Positions 43,280-54,582 of a DNA stretch of 64,000 nt are shown here, in pieces. This DNA comes from Burkholderiaceae bacterium (GTDB lineage Bacteria > Pseudomonadota > Gammaproteobacteria > Burkholderiales > Burkholderiaceae_D). The notes beneath the pieces are model-generated. The model saw only the letters and a list, made by a program, of their open reading frames with translations. It did not search any database and was not told the DNA's origin. The stretch lies in contig JAMNXS010000004.1 of assembly GCA_023653025.1 (NCBI GenBank), positions 1-64,000 on the forward strand. The letters are read 5' to 3'. A program made the position numbers and the translations under genes. Position 1 is the stretch's first letter; each line of letters opens with the position of its first letter.

Positions 43280-43687
43280 TCAGTGTGAGCTACAGCCACC
43301 GCCTTTGACCACCATGGGCGTATCACGGCCGGATTCGCGCGTGAATCCGGCCGCTTCCAGTTTCTGCAGGTAGTCCTCCCACAGCCGGTCGCGGTTCATG
43401 CAGAAATCATGCAGCAGTTCCCACGAGTAGATGCCGCTATCGTGCCCGTCCGAAAACACCGGTCGGATCGCGTAATGCCCGACCGGCTCGATGCCCTTGA
43501 TCTCGACCAGGCGCTTGCCGGTCTGCAGCGTCTCCTGCCCCGGCCCGTGGCCGCGCACCTCGGCTGACGGCGACAGCACGCGCAGGAATTCGAACGACAA
43601 CTCGACGCTGTCATCGCCGTATGCGAGCTCGAGCGTACGGGACGATTTGTGCAAGGTGATGGCGGTGGGAATGCGGGTATTGCTCAC
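43280..43687 (-). CDS. DUF971 family protein (gamma-butyrobetaine hydroxylase-like N-terminal domain)
   Basis: 'TAITLHKSSRTLELAYGDDSVELSFEFLRVLSPSAEVRGHG', 'GIYSWELLHDFC'; GTG start at 43687. Confidence 0.9.
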   Translation of the reverse strand: MSNTRIPTAITLHKSSRTLELAYGDDSVELSFEFLRVLSPSAEVRGHGPGQETLQTGKRLVEIKGIEPVGHYAIRPVFSDGHDSGIYSWELLHDFCMNRDRLWEDYLQKLEAAGFTRESGRDTPMVVKGGGCSSH

Positions 43688-43728
43688 GGCTTGTCCTTCG
43701 TTTTTGTGGGCGTTGCAGCGGGTAGCGA

Positions 43729-44181
43729 TCAGAGGTAGGTCGTCAGCCGCTGCTGCATTTTGGCACGCAACGCATCCAGCCGCTCGCGCCGCACCTGCAA
43801 CGACGCAGGCTGTGCCGGGCGCTGCGCCTGCCCCCACACCGGCTGCGGGAAGTGCACGTCGTCGATGTAGCGCGGAATGACGTGCCAGTGCAGGTGCGGC
43901 ACCACATTGCCGAAACTGGCGAGATTGACCTTCTCCGGCTGCATCACCTCGCGCACCACGTGCTCGACCTGCCACAGCACGTCCATCAGCAGCATGCGGT
44001 CGAGCTCGTTCAGGTCGGTCACTTCCCGCACATGGTCGCGCCAGATCACGCGGCAGAAGCCGGGGTAGTTATCGTCATCGATCAGCACCACGCGGAACTG
44101 CGCGCCCTGGTGCAGCACTTCGCCGCCCGGGGTTTCGCACAGTTCGCAGCCGGTGATGCGCATGAACTGATCCTCGCTCAT
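43729..44181 (-). CDS. HIT family protein
   Basis: 'NLASFGNVVPHLHWHVIPRYIDDVHFPQPVW' (HxHxH-type). Confidence 0.93.
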   Translation of the reverse strand: MSEDQFMRITGCELCETPGGEVLHQGAQFRVVLIDDDNYPGFCRVIWRDHVREVTDLNELDRMLLMDVLWQVEHVVREVMQPEKVNLASFGNVVPHLHWHVIPRYIDDVHFPQPVWGQAQRPAQPASLQVRRERLDALRAKMQQRLTTYL

Positions 44182-44183
44182 GC

Positions 44184-47100
44184 TCAGACCAGCACCCGCT
44201 CGATGCCGCCGTCGTTCGCACGCTGCACGTAGTCGGGCAGCCAGTTCTCGCCTAGCAGGTGGCGCGCGATCTCGACGACGATGTAGTCGGCTTCGGTACC
44301 CGAGTCGTCGTTGTAGCGCGACAGCCCCTGCAGGCAGGACGGGCAGGAGGTCAGGATCTTCACGTCGCCCGCAAAGCCGTCGGCACGCAGCTTGTCCGCG
44401 CCCTTGGTCATCTCGATCTCCTTGCGGAAGCGCACCTGCGTCGAGATGTCGGGCCGCGTAACGGCCAGCGTGCCGGACTCGCCGCAGCAGCGATCGTTTT
44501 TCTCGATCTTCTGCGCGTCGGCCGTCGCGATCAGGCTGTTGACGGTCTTTAGCGGATCCTGCTGCTTCATCGGGCTGTGGCAGGGATCGTGATACATGTA
44601 GCGCGTGCCGGTCACGCCTTCGAGTCTGACGCCTTTCTCGAGCAGGAATTCATGAATGTCGATGATGCGGCAGCCGGGGAAGATCTTCTCGAATTCATAG
44701 CCCTGCAGCTGGTCGTAGCAGGTGCCGCATGAGACCACGACGGTCTTGATGTCGAGGTAGTTCAGCGTGTTGGCCATGCGGTGGAACAGCACGCGATTGT
44801 CGGTGATGATCTTCTCGGCCTTGTCATAGTCGCCGCTGCCGCGCTGCGGATAGCCGCAGCACAGATAGCCCGGCGGCAGCACGGTCTGCACGCCGATCTT
44901 CCACAGCATGGCCTGCGTGGCCAGGCCCACCTGCGAGAACAGCCGCTCCGAGCCGCAGCCGGGGAAGTAGAACACTGCCTCGCTGTCGACGGTGGTGGCC
45001 TTCGGGTCGCGGATGATGGGCACGAACTTGCTGTCTTCGATATCGAGCAAGGCGCGCGCGGTCTTGTTCGGCAGTTTGCCCGGCATCTTCTTGTTCACGA
45101 AGTGGATCACCTGCTCGCGCACCGGCGGCTTGCCGACGGTCGCCGGCGGCGCCTTGGTCTGCTTTTTCGCCAGCTTCTTCAGCAGGTCGTGCGCGAAACG
45201 CTGGACCTTGTAGCCCCAGCCGATCATCACCTGGCGGGTGGCGTTGATGGTGGCCGGATCGGTCGCATTGAGGAAGAACATCGATGCCGCCGTACCCGGA
45301 TTGAACGACTTCTTGCCCATCTTGCGCAGCAGGTTGCGCATGTTCATCGAGACGTCGCCGAAGTCGATGTCGACCGGACAGGGGTTCGCGCACTTGTGGC
45401 AGACGGTGCAATGCGCGCCGACATCCTCGAACTCTTCCCAGTGCCGGATCGAGATGCCGCGCCGGGTCTGCTCTTCGTACAGGAAGGCTTCGACCAGCAG
45501 CGAGGTGGCGAGGATCTTGTTGCGTGGCGAGTAGAGCAGGTTGGCGCGCGGTACGTGCGTCGCGCACACCGGCTTGCACTTGCCGCAGCGCAGGCAGTCC
45601 TTGACGCTGTTGGCAATGGCGCCGATATCGCTCTGCTGCATGATCAGCGACTCGTGGCCCATCAGGCCGAACGACGGCGTGTAGGCATTGCGCAGGTCGG
45701 CATCGGCCAGCAGCTTGCCCTTGTTGAAGCGGCCCTCGGGATCGATGCGCTGCTTGTACTGGCGGAACTCGCTGATCTCGTCGTCGGTCAGGAATTCGAG
45801 CTTGGTGATGCCGATGCCGTGCTCGCCGGAGATGACGCCGTTGAGCGAGCGGGCCAGCGCCATGATGCGCTCGACGGCGGCGTGTGCGTCCTGCAGCATC
45901 TGGTAGTCGTCGGAGTTCACCGGCAGGTTGGTGTGCACGTTGCCGTCGCCGGCGTGCATGTGCAGCGCGACGAACACGCGGCCGCGCAGCACGCGCTGGT
46001 GGATGGCCGAGCATTCGTCGAGCACCGGCTTGAATGCGGCACCGCCGAAGATCTGCCGCAGCGGCGCGCGCAGCTCGGCCTTCCACGAGACGCGGATGGT
46101 GCGATCCTGCAGCAGGTCGAAGACGGTGGCATCCGGCTGCGCCGCGATCCGGGCATCGATGTCGGCGGCCAGCGCGCCGAGGCCGAGACCGGACAAGTGG
46201 CCCGCCGCATCGGCCAGCGGCGTGTCGAGGCGAGCCAGCAGCCACGACCAGCGCGCCTGCACGCGATCGAGCAGGCCCATCGCCTCGGCGAGGCGGCCCT
46301 CCAGCAGTTCGGCCGGCGGAATGTCGAGGCCTTCACTGTCGTCGCTCTTGCCGAGCGGCAGATTGCCCTTGGCGAAAAAAGCCTGCAATTCGCCGAGCAG
46401 CTTGAGCTTGTTCGACATCGACAGCTCGATGTTGATGCGCTCGATGCCGTCGGTGTATTCGCCCATACGGTCGAGCGGGATCACGACGTCTTCATTGATC
46501 TTGAAGGCGTTGGTATGGCGCGCAATGGCCGCCGTGCGGGCGCGGTCGAGCCAGAACTTCTTGCGCGCCTCAGGGCTGACGGCGACGAAGCCCTCGCCGA
46601 CGCGCGTGTTGGCCAGCCGGATGACTTCGGACGTGGCGCGCGCGACGGCGTCTTCATCGTCGCCGACGATGTCGCCGAACAGTGCCATCTTCGGCAGCAC
46701 GCCGCGCCGCGACTTGGTCGCGTAGCCGACAGCGCGCAGATAGCGCTCGTCGAGATGCTCGAGGCCGGCGAGGATGGCACCGCCCTTCTTCGCCTCGGCA
46801 TCGAGGTAGTCCTTGATCTCGACGATCGACGGTATCGCGTCGCGCGCCTGGCCGAAGAACTCGAGGCAGACGGTGCGCGCGTGTTTCGGCATCTTGTGCA
46901 GGATCCAGCGCGCCGACGTGATCAGGCCATCGGTGCCCTCCTTCTGCACGCCGGGCAGGCCGGCGAGGAATTTGTCGGTGACGTCCTTGCCGAGACCCTC
47001 CTTACGGAACTTGCGGCCCTCGATCTCGAGGGTCTCGGTGCGGAACGGCGCGTTCCTGCGGCCGCGCTCGGCGGGGTGCGTCCAGTCGAGCCGGAAGCGC

Positions 47101-48194
47101 GCGACGGGCGCGTCATGGATCTTGCCGAGATTGTGGTCGAGGCGCGTGACCTCGAGCCAGTCGCCGTTCGGGTCGACCATGCGCCAGCTGGCGAGGTTGT
47201 CGAGCGCGGTGCCCCACAGCACGGCTTTCTTGCCGCCGGCATTCATCGCGATATTGCCGCCGATGCAGGAGGCTTCGGCCGAGGTCGGGTCGACGGCGAA
47301 CACGAAGCCGGCCTTCTCGGCCGCGTCGGACACGCGCTTGGTGACGACGCCGGCACCCGAGCAGATGGTGGCGTAGTCGCGATCGACGCCGGGCAGCCGA
47401 GTCATCTCGACCGGGCCGAGGTCTTCGAGCTTCTCGGTGTTGATGACGGCCGACATCGGCGTCAGCGGAATCGCGCCGCCGGTGTAGCCGGTGCCGCCGC
47501 CGCGCGGGATGATGGTGAGGCCGAGTTCGATGCAGCCCTTGACCAGCCCGGCCATCTCGTCCTCGGAATCGGGCGTCAGCACGACGAACGGGTACTCTAC
47601 CCGCCAGTCGGTGGCGTCGGTCACGTGCGAGACGCGCGACAGACCGTCGAACTTGATGTTGTCGGATGCGGTGTATCGTCCGAGCACGCGCCGCGACCGG
47701 CGGCGCAGGTCTTGCGCCTGCCGGAATTCGGCGGCGAACTCGCCAACCGCCCGGCGCGCCAACTCGACCAGCGAGCCGACATGCTGCTTGCGCTGGCGGA
47801 TTTCCGGCTCGAGGGTGTGGTCGTCCTCGGCCACTTCGCGACGACGATCGACCTCATTGAGCCGATGAATCATCGCATCGATCAGCGCTTCGCGACGCGA
47901 CGGATTGTCGAGCAGGTCATCCTGCAGGTAGGGATTGCGCCGCACGACCCAGAGATCGCCCAGCACCTCGTACAGCATACGGGCCGAGCGGCCAGTTTGG
48001 CGCAGGCTGCGCAACTGGCAGATCAGATCCCAGGCGGTGTCGCCGAGCAGACGGATGACGATCTCGCGATCGGAGAAAGACGTGTAGTTGTACGGTATCT
48101 CGCGCAGGCGCGAAGGCGTGCCGCCCTCGGGTGCGTCGGTCAGCAGGGCGTGGATTTGCGCGGGGGCGTTCATCGGAGGAAATAGCCTGGGCAA
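44184..48194 (-). CDS. DUF3683-type FAD/FMN-binding oxidoreductase with Fe-S and CCG domains
   Basis: 1336 aa; FAD-linked oxidase '[17 protein letters not shown]', '[11 protein letters not shown]', '[15 protein letters not shown]', CCG-type C-terminal cysteines. Confidence 0.92.
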   Translation of the reverse strand: MPRLFPPMNAPAQIHALLTDAPEGGTPSRLREIPYNYTSFSDREIVIRLLGDTAWDLICQLRSLRQTGRSARMLYEVLGDLWVVRRNPYLQDDLLDNPSRREALIDAMIHRLNEVDRRREVAEDDHTLEPEIRQRKQHVGSLVELARRAVGEFAAEFRQAQDLRRRSRRVLGRYTASDNIKFDGLSRVSHVTDATDWRVEYPFVVLTPDSEDEMAGLVKGCIELGLTIIPRGGGTGYTGGAIPLTPMSAVINTEKLEDLGPVEMTRLPGVDRDYATICSGAGVVTKRVSDAAEKAGFVFAVDPTSAEASCIGGNIAMNAGGKKAVLWGTALDNLASWRMVDPNGDWLEVTRLDHNLGKIHDAPVARFRLDWTHPAERGRRNAPFRTETLEIEGRKFRKEGLGKDVTDKFLAGLPGVQKEGTDGLITSARWILHKMPKHARTVCLEFFGQARDAIPSIVEIKDYLDAEAKKGGAILAGLEHLDERYLRAVGYATKSRRGVLPKMALFGDIVGDDEDAVARATSEVIRLANTRVGEGFVAVSPEARKKFWLDRARTAAIARHTNAFKINEDVVIPLDRMGEYTDGIERINIELSMSNKLKLLGELQAFFAKGNLPLGKSDDSEGLDIPPAELLEGRLAEAMGLLDRVQARWSWLLARLDTPLADAAGHLSGLGLGALAADIDARIAAQPDATVFDLLQDRTIRVSWKAELRAPLRQIFGGAAFKPVLDECSAIHQRVLRGRVFVALHMHAGDGNVHTNLPVNSDDYQMLQDAHAAVERIMALARSLNGVISGEHGIGITKLEFLTDDEISEFRQYKQRIDPEGRFNKGKLLADADLRNAYTPSFGLMGHESLIMQQSDIGAIANSVKDCLRCGKCKPVCATHVPRANLLYSPRNKILATSLLVEAFLYEEQTRRGISIRHWEEFEDVGAHCTVCHKCANPCPVDIDFGDVSMNMRNLLRKMGKKSFNPGTAASMFFLNATDPATINATRQVMIGWGYKVQRFAHDLLKKLAKKQTKAPPATVGKPPVREQVIHFVNKKMPGKLPNKTARALLDIEDSKFVPIIRDPKATTVDSEAVFYFPGCGSERLFSQVGLATQAMLWKIGVQTVLPPGYLCCGYPQRGSGDYDKAEKIITDNRVLFHRMANTLNYLDIKTVVVSCGTCYDQLQGYEFEKIFPGCRIIDIHEFLLEKGVRLEGVTGTRYMYHDPCHSPMKQQDPLKTVNSLIATADAQKIEKNDRCCGESGTLAVTRPDISTQVRFRKEIEMTKGADKLRADGFAGDVKILTSCPSCLQGLSRYNDDSGTEADYIVVEIARHLLGENWLPDYVQRANDGGIERVLV

Positions 48195-48308
48195 CTAAAG
48201 CAGCATTCTAACGTATTGCGATGCACAAGGATCCGGCAGGATCCACAAGGAACCCCATGGACACGTCGGAGTCCCCTGCCATCCTGTGGCTTGACCGCAG
48301 CCCTGGGT

Positions 48309-48818
48309 TCACAACCAGCCCAGCATCTGGTGCCAGAACCCGTCCGGCACCTCGAGCAGCAGCCAGGTCATGCTCAGGTAGCGGGCGAGTTTGCCGATAG
48401 CCATGAACAGCAGGCAGGGCCAGAACGGCATTTTCAGCCAGCCGGCCAGCACGCACAGCGGATCGCCGACGACCGGCAGCCACGACAGCAGCAGGGTCTT
48501 GGGCCCGAAACGCTGCAGCCAGCCGAACCAGCGGGTCTCGCGTTCCTTCGCGAATGCGCGCTTTGCGCCGTAGCCCATGGCCCAGCTGATCGCGCCGCCC
48601 AGGGTGTTGCCGGCGGTGGCCACCAGCACCGCCGGCCAGAACAGCTCGCCGTTCATTTTCACGACCGCGAACACGGCCGGCTCGGAGCCCATCGGCATGA
48701 TGGTCGCCGATACCAGCGCGACGACGAACAGGGCCGGCAGCCCGACCGTCGGCAGCGCGAGCGCGTTGAGCAGCGATGTGATGGCCGTAGCGAGCATGTC
48801 GGCGAAAGCAGTCGTCAA
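48309..48818 (-). CDS. YqaA family membrane protein (SNARE-associated/DedA-like)
   Basis: 'PGLPALFVVALVSATIMPMGSEPAVFAVVK', 'LLSWLPVVGDPLCVLAGWLKM'. Confidence 0.88.
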   Translation of the reverse strand: MTTAFADMLATAITSLLNALALPTVGLPALFVVALVSATIMPMGSEPAVFAVVKMNGELFWPAVLVATAGNTLGGAISWAMGYGAKRAFAKERETRWFGWLQRFGPKTLLLSWLPVVGDPLCVLAGWLKMPFWPCLLFMAIGKLARYLSMTWLLLEVPDGFWHQMLGWL

Positions 48819-48853
48819 AGAAGGCGAAAGGCGGTCAATTATAATGACCGTCC

Positions 48854-50377
48854 ATGACGACCGATTACCTGAAGAAGATCCTCACGTCGAGCGTGTATGA
48901 CGTGGCGGTCGAAAGCCCGCTGGAACTGGCACAGGCGCTGACGGAGCGCACTGGCAACCGCATCTACCTCAAGCGCGAGGACATGCAAAGCGTGTTCAGC
49001 TTCAAGCTGCGCGGCGCCTACAACAAGATGGCGCAGCTGACCGCCGCGCAGCTGCGGCGCGGCGTGATCTGCGCGTCGGCCGGCAACCACGCGCAGGGAG
49101 TGGCACTGTCGGCGAAAGCGCTTGGCTGCCGCGCCGTGATCGTGATGCCGACCACCACGCCGGCTGTGAAAGTGGAGGCGGTGCGCGCGCGTGGCGGCGA
49201 CGTGGTGCTGGCCGGCGAATCGTATTCGGATGCCTACCTGCAGGCGCTGGCGCTGGAGAAGAAGCACAAGCTGACCTTCGTCCATCCGTTCGACGACCCG
49301 GACGTGATCGCCGGACAGGGCACGATCGCGATGGAGATCCTGCGCCAGCACGCAGGCCCGATCGATGCGGTATTCGTAGCCATTGGCGGCGGCGGCCTGA
49401 TCGCCGGCGTCGGCGCCTACATCAAGGCGGTGCGGCCCGAGATCCGCGTGATCGGCGTTCAGACCACCGACTCGGATGCGATGGCGCGCTCGCTGGCCGT
49501 CGGCCGCCGCGTGACGCTAACCGATGTCGGCCTGTTCTCGGACGGCACGGCGGTCAAGCAGGTGGGCGAAGAGACCTTCCGGCTGGCGAAGGAAGTGGTC
49601 GACGAGATCATCCTGGTCGACACCGATGCCGTCTGCGCGGCGATCAAGGATGTGTTCACCGACACGCGCAGCATTCTCGAGCCGGCCGGTGCGCTGGCGG
49701 TGGCCGGCGCCAAGGCCTACGTCGAGCGTGCCGCCAGGTCGCGCAAGCCGGTGCGCGAGCAGACGCTGGTGGCCATTGCCTGCGGCGCGAACATGAACTT
49801 CGACCGCCTACGCTTCGTCGCCGAGCGGGCCGAGGTGGGCGAGGCACGCGAGGCGGTGTTCGCGGTTACCATCCCGGAAGAGCGCGGCAGCTTCAAGCGC
49901 TTCTGCCAGCTGGTTGGCGCGCGCGCCGTCACCGAATTCAATTACCGGATCAGCGCCGAGGACGAGGCGCATGTATTTGTTGGACTGCAGGTGGCCGATC
50001 GCGACGAGCCGGGCAAGGTCAGCAAGCTGTTTGAGAAGCATGGCTTCAGGACGCTGGACCTCACGCATGACGAACTGGCCAAGCTGCACATCCGGCATCT
50101 GGTCGGCGGCAAGAGCCCGCTGGCGCGCGACGAACTGCTGTACCGCTTCGAATTTCCGGAGCGTCCGGGCGCGCTGATGCGCTTCCTCGACAGCATGGCG
50201 CCGAACTGGAACATCAGCCTGTTCCACTACCGCAGCCAGGGCGGCGACGTCGGGCGGGTGCTGGTGGGGCTGCAGGTGCCGAAGAAGGAGATGAGGGACT
50301 TCCGTGCGTTTCTCTCCACAGTCGGGTATCGTGCGTGGGATGAGAGCGGGAATCCGGCGTACAAGCTGTTCCTGTAG
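48854..50377 (+). CDS. ilvA: Threonine ammonia-lyase, biosynthetic
   Basis: 'NRIYLKREDMQSVFSFKLRGAYNKMAQL' PLP site, two C-terminal ACT-like domains. Confidence 0.98.
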   Translation: MTTDYLKKILTSSVYDVAVESPLELAQALTERTGNRIYLKREDMQSVFSFKLRGAYNKMAQLTAAQLRRGVICASAGNHAQGVALSAKALGCRAVIVMPTTTPAVKVEAVRARGGDVVLAGESYSDAYLQALALEKKHKLTFVHPFDDPDVIAGQGTIAMEILRQHAGPIDAVFVAIGGGGLIAGVGAYIKAVRPEIRVIGVQTTDSDAMARSLAVGRRVTLTDVGLFSDGTAVKQVGEETFRLAKEVVDEIILVDTDAVCAAIKDVFTDTRSILEPAGALAVAGAKAYVERAARSRKPVREQTLVAIACGANMNFDRLRFVAERAEVGEAREAVFAVTIPEERGSFKRFCQLVGARAVTEFNYRISAEDEAHVFVGLQVADRDEPGKVSKLFEKHGFRTLDLTHDELAKLHIRHLVGGKSPLARDELLYRFEFPERPGALMRFLDSMAPNWNISLFHYRSQGGDVGRVLVGLQVPKKEMRDFRAFLSTVGYRAWDESGNPAYKLFL

Positions 50378-50405
50378 GCAGGCTTTGGTTGTTGTGGTGG
50401 GTTGT

Positions 50406-50502
50406 GGTGGGTAGAGCGCAGCGAAACCCACCGGCACGACACTCACCGTATGTGATCAAACACAAGGAAACATAGGGTCGGTAGAGCGCAGCGAAACCCA
50501 CC
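50406..50502. repeat. Two REP-like copies (50406-50432, 50472-50502) at 70-bp period in the queF leader
   Basis: 33-nt identical block GGTAGAGCGCAGCGAAACCCACCGGCACGACAC at 50410 and 50480. Confidence 0.85.
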
Positions 50503-50517
50503 GGCACGACACACTCC

Positions 50518-51357
50518 ATGGCATCCCAAGGCAACCCCTCCGACTCCCCCCTCGGCAAACCGACCCCGTACAGCGATAGCTACGACCCGTCGCTGCTGTT
50601 CCCGATGCCGCGCGCGGACAAGCGCGCCGAGCTGGGCATCAGCGGCACGCTGCCGTTTTTCGGCATGGATGTCTGGAATGCCTACGAAGTATCGTGGCTG
50701 AACCTGCGCGGTAAGCCGCAGGTGGCGATCGCGACCTTGATGGTGCCGGCAGACTCGCCGAACATCGTCGAGTCGAAATCGATGAAGCTGTATTTCAACG
50801 CGCTGAACCAGGCCCGGATCGCCGGGCCCGAGGCGCTGCTCGAACTGCTGCGCGCCGACCTGTCGGCCGCCTTCGGTGCTGCGATCAGCATCAGACTGAC
50901 GCCGGCCGAGGATTTCGGCAAGCTGCAAATGGGCGAACTCGACGGCCTGCTGCTGGACCGGCTCGACCTCGAGTTCGACCGCTACCAGCCCGATCCGGCG
51001 CTGCTGACAAGCCATCAGGAGGAGGCGCCGGTCGAGGAGACCCTCGTATCGCACCTGCTGAAATCGAATTGTCTCGTCACCCACCAGCCGGACTGGGCCA
51101 GCGTGCAGATCCGCTATGTCGGCAACCCGATCGACCAGGAAGGCCTGCTGCGGTATCTGGTCGGGTTTCGCGCCCACCAGGAGTTTCACGAGCAATGCGT
51201 GGAGCGCATCTTTATGGACGTGTTGCGTCAATGCAGCCCAACCAAGCTGCTCGTCATCGCCCGCTACACCCGGCGCGGCGGCATCGACATCAACCCGTGG
51301 CGCAGCAATTTTTCACTGGCGAAAATGCCGGCCAACCTCAGGAGTGCCCGCCAATGA
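50518..51357 (+). CDS. queF: NADPH-dependent 7-cyano-7-deazaguanine reductase
   Basis: '[39 protein letters not shown]', '[19 protein letters not shown]'. Confidence 0.97.
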   Translation: MASQGNPSDSPLGKPTPYSDSYDPSLLFPMPRADKRAELGISGTLPFFGMDVWNAYEVSWLNLRGKPQVAIATLMVPADSPNIVESKSMKLYFNALNQARIAGPEALLELLRADLSAAFGAAISIRLTPAEDFGKLQMGELDGLLLDRLDLEFDRYQPDPALLTSHQEEAPVEETLVSHLLKSNCLVTHQPDWASVQIRYVGNPIDQEGLLRYLVGFRAHQEFHEQCVERIFMDVLRQCSPTKLLVIARYTRRGGIDINPWRSNFSLAKMPANLRSARQ

Positions 51358-51558
51358 CGCGGCACAATCCGATCTCAACTTTCGCGGGCGGCCCCCGTCA
51401 AAGCAATTGCTATTGAACACGAGCAGGGTTAGATTGGTCGCCGAGCAACACTTGGCACGAAAGAGACGAGAATCGCACTGCATAGCGGCCGACACTCTCG
51501 GGACATTTCTTCGCTGCGCGTCGAGAAAACTCCTATAATGCCCGGCGGCGGCTAATTT

Positions 51559-52044
51559 GTGCAACGCATCATGACCCATTTCAGCCAAATCCTTCCGGCG
51601 GCGAATGTCGTCCTTGACCTCGAATGCTCGAGCAAGAAACGGGCGTTCGAGCAAGCCGGACTGATTTTCGAAAACAACTGCGGCATTGCCCGCTCGACGG
51701 TTTCCGACAACCTGTTCGCACGCGAGCGCCTCGGCTCGACCGGCCTCGGCCATGGCGTGGCCGTGCCGCACGGCCGCATTCGCGGCCTGAAGGCACCGCT
51801 GGCGGCTTTTGTGCGGCTGTCCGAGCCGATTCCGTTCGAGTCACCAGACGGCGAGCCGGTCAAGCTGCTGATTTTCCTTCTGATTCCGGACAACGTCACT
51901 CAGCAGCATCTCGAAATCCTGTCCGAGATCGCCGAAATGTTCTCCGACAAGTCCTTCCGCGGGGCGCTGGCCGACGAGACCGATGCTGCGCTGCTGCATA
52001 CCCGCCTCGTCAACTGGCAGCCCTCCGAGCGCAGCGCCGCCTGA
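51559..52044 (+). CDS. ptsN: Nitrogen regulatory PTS enzyme IIA
   Basis: '[28 protein letters not shown]'; start may be MTHFSQIL at 51571. Confidence 0.95.
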   Translation: MQRIMTHFSQILPAANVVLDLECSSKKRAFEQAGLIFENNCGIARSTVSDNLFARERLGSTGLGHGVAVPHGRIRGLKAPLAAFVRLSEPIPFESPDGEPVKLLIFLLIPDNVTQQHLEILSEIAEMFSDKSFRGALADETDAALLHTRLVNWQPSERSAA

Positions 52045-52046
52045 CC

Positions 52047-52985
52047 ATGCCGTCCAACACTCCCTTGTCGATCCAGCAACTGTACGACGACAACCTCGAA
52101 TCGCTGAGGCTGGGCTGGCTGGCCGGCCAAGCGGGCAACGGCAGGGTGATTTACGGCGACGCGGCCTCGGCCGCCGACCAGGTCGGGCACCTGAACCTGA
52201 TCCACCCGGGGCGCATCCAGGTCTTCGGCCAGCAGGAGCATGACTATCTATTGCGCATTTCCGAAAACAGTCGCGCCTTCCAGACGCGCGAACTGGTGGC
52301 CGGCGAGCCGCCGGCTTTCATCATCGCGCAGTCACTCGAGCCGCACCCGTATATCGTGCAGGTGTGCAACGCGCACAACATCCCGCTGATGACCACGCCG
52401 CTGCCGGCGGCGCAAGTCATCGATTTTTTGCGGGTCTACCTGTCGAAGCGGCTGGCTTCGCGCGTGACCATGCACGGTGTGTTCATGGACGTGCTGGGCG
52501 TGGGCGTGCTGATCACCGGCGAATCGGGCCTGGGCAAGAGCGAACTCGGGCTGGAACTGATCTCCCGCAACCACGGGCTGGTCGCCGACGACGCGGTCGA
52601 GTTCTCGCGCATCGCGCCGAACATGATCGAGGGTCGCTGCCCGTCCCTGCTGCAAAACCTGCTCGAGGTGCGCGGCCTCGGCCTGCTGGACATCAAGACC
52701 ATCTTCGGCGAGACCGCCGTGCGCCGCAAGATGCGCCTGAAGCTGATCGTGCATCTGGTGCGGCGCAAGACGCTGGAAGAAAATTACGAGAGGCTGCCGC
52801 TGAACCAGCACACGCAGGATGTGCTCGGGCTGCCCATCCGCAAGGTTGTCATCCCGGTCGAAGCCGGCCGCAACATCGCGGTGCTGCTCGAGGCGGCCGT
52901 GCGCAACACCATCCTGCAGATGCGCGGCATCGACACGCTGGCCAATTTTATGGAGCGCCAGCAGCGCGCGATGGACAGCGAGTAA
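52047..52985 (+). CDS. hprK: HPr kinase/phosphorylase
   Basis: '[36 protein letters not shown]'; start trimmed. Confidence 0.97.
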   Translation: MPSNTPLSIQQLYDDNLESLRLGWLAGQAGNGRVIYGDAASAADQVGHLNLIHPGRIQVFGQQEHDYLLRISENSRAFQTRELVAGEPPAFIIAQSLEPHPYIVQVCNAHNIPLMTTPLPAAQVIDFLRVYLSKRLASRVTMHGVFMDVLGVGVLITGESGLGKSELGLELISRNHGLVADDAVEFSRIAPNMIEGRCPSLLQNLLEVRGLGLLDIKTIFGETAVRRKMRLKLIVHLVRRKTLEENYERLPLNQHTQDVLGLPIRKVVIPVEAGRNIAVLLEAAVRNTILQMRGIDTLANFMERQQRAMDSE

Positions 52986-53054
52986 GCCGACCCGGCAGCC
53001 GGCCGCTGCCCGCCATGCAGCCTGCGTCCGCAGGCTTTCCGTTATGATGCGGCC

Positions 53055-53921
53055 ATGCGCCTCATCCTCCTCACCGGCATTTCCGGCTCCGGCAAATCGG
53101 TCGGCCTGAATGCGCTTGAAGACGCCGGCTATTTCTGCGTCGACAATCTTCCACCTTCGCTGCTGCGGGCGCTGGTCGAGACCCGCCAGCGCGAGGGCGC
53201 GGAAAAGCTCGCGGTGGCGGTGGACGCCCGCAGCGCGCATTCGCTGGCCGAATTGCCGGACGCAATCGGCCAGCTGAAGGCGCAGGGGCATCACGTCGAT
53301 GTGGTCTTCCTGACGGCGAAGACCGAGTCCCTGATCAACCGTTTTTCCGAAACGCGGCGCAGCCACCCGCTGTCGCACCGGATCGCTGCCGACGACCCGC
53401 GCGCCGGTACCCTGACGCTGGTCGAATGCCTGCAGCAAGAGCGCGAGATGCTGTCGGCCATCGAAGGCCTCGGGCACCAGATCGACACCTCGGGCCTGTC
53501 GGCCAACCAGTTGCGCGCCTGGATCCGGGAATTGATCCATACCGACGAGCAGGCGCCGCTGTCGCTGCTGTTCGAATCCTTCGCGTTCAAGTTCGGCGTG
53601 CCGCTGGACGCCGATCTCGTGTTCGACGTGCGGGTGGTGCCGAATCCGTTTTACGACAAGCAGCTGCGCCCGCTGACCGGAAAGGACCAGCCCGTGATCG
53701 ATTTCCTCTTCGCGCAGCCGGAAGCGATGACCCTGCTGGCGGACGTGCGCGGTTTCATCGACCGCTGGTTGCCGGCCTTCCAGCGCGACAGCCGCAGCTA
53801 CCTGACCGTGGCCATCGGCTGCACCGGCGGCCAGCACCGGTCGGTGTTCATGGTCGAGCAGCTCGCCGCGCATTTCCGCGATCGCGCGCGGGTGCTGGTC
53901 CGCCACCGCGAACTGCACTGA
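53055..53921 (+). CDS. rapZ: RNase adapter protein RapZ
   Basis: 'LTGISGSGKSVGLNALEDAGYFCVDNLPPSLL', 'AIGCTGGQHRSVFM'. Confidence 0.98.
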   Translation: MRLILLTGISGSGKSVGLNALEDAGYFCVDNLPPSLLRALVETRQREGAEKLAVAVDARSAHSLAELPDAIGQLKAQGHHVDVVFLTAKTESLINRFSETRRSHPLSHRIAADDPRAGTLTLVECLQQEREMLSAIEGLGHQIDTSGLSANQLRAWIRELIHTDEQAPLSLLFESFAFKFGVPLDADLVFDVRVVPNPFYDKQLRPLTGKDQPVIDFLFAQPEAMTLLADVRGFIDRWLPAFQRDSRSYLTVAIGCTGGQHRSVFMVEQLAAHFRDRARVLVRHRELH

Positions 53922-53928
53922 GTCGACC

Positions 53929-54567
53929 ATGGACGACGCCGGCTGGATCCCGCTGTTCCCGTTGAAGACGGTTCTGTTCCCCGGCGGCGTGCTGCCGCTG
54001 CGGGTATTTGAAACGCGCTACGTGGACATGGTGCGGGCCTGCATGAAGTCCAACGCGCCGTTCGGGGTGGTCGCGATACGCAGCGGTGCCGAGGTCGGCG
54101 CGGCCGCTGCACCGCATGCCGTTGGCACGCTCGCCCATATCATCGACTGGGACATGGCCGACCTCGGCGTGCTGCTGCTGAACACGCGCGGCGGCGAGCG
54201 CTTCCGCATTCTAGACACCCGGACGCTGCCGAACCAGCTGATCGAGGCGCGCACGGAGGCGGTGCCGGAAGGCGCTTCGCCCGTCGCTGTCCAGGCCGAC
54301 GGCAGCGACGCGCTGTCCGTCTGTGCCAACGTGCTGCGGGTCGTGATCGACGACCTGCTGCAGCGGGTCGGCGCCGACGCCGACGACGGCTTCATCAGCC
54401 CCTTCCCCGAACCCCACCGGCTCGACGATGCGGGCTGGGTCGCCAACCGCTGGAGCGAAATGCTGCCAATCCCGCTGGACGAAAGGCAGCAGCTGCTCGA
54501 ACTGCCGGACCCGGCAACCCGCCTGCAGAAAGTGGCGCAATACCTGCAGGAGAACGGCGTCATCTGA
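53929..54567 (+). CDS. LON peptidase substrate-binding domain protein
   Basis: 'IPLFPLKTVLFPGGVLPLRVFETRYVDMV'. Confidence 0.93.
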   Translation: MDDAGWIPLFPLKTVLFPGGVLPLRVFETRYVDMVRACMKSNAPFGVVAIRSGAEVGAAAAPHAVGTLAHIIDWDMADLGVLLLNTRGGERFRILDTRTLPNQLIEARTEAVPEGASPVAVQADGSDALSVCANVLRVVIDDLLQRVGADADDGFISPFPEPHRLDDAGWVANRWSEMLPIPLDERQQLLELPDPATRLQKVAQYLQENGVI

Positions 54568-54582
54568 CGCAGCGCGCGGCGC

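Noticed and set aside
44781-48185. 1134-aa plus-strand ORF
   Set aside because: Fully antisense to the well-supported DUF3683 oxidoreductase; long antisense frames are a normal by-product of high-GC codon usage. Arg/Val/Ala/Gln-rich, no domain recognised.
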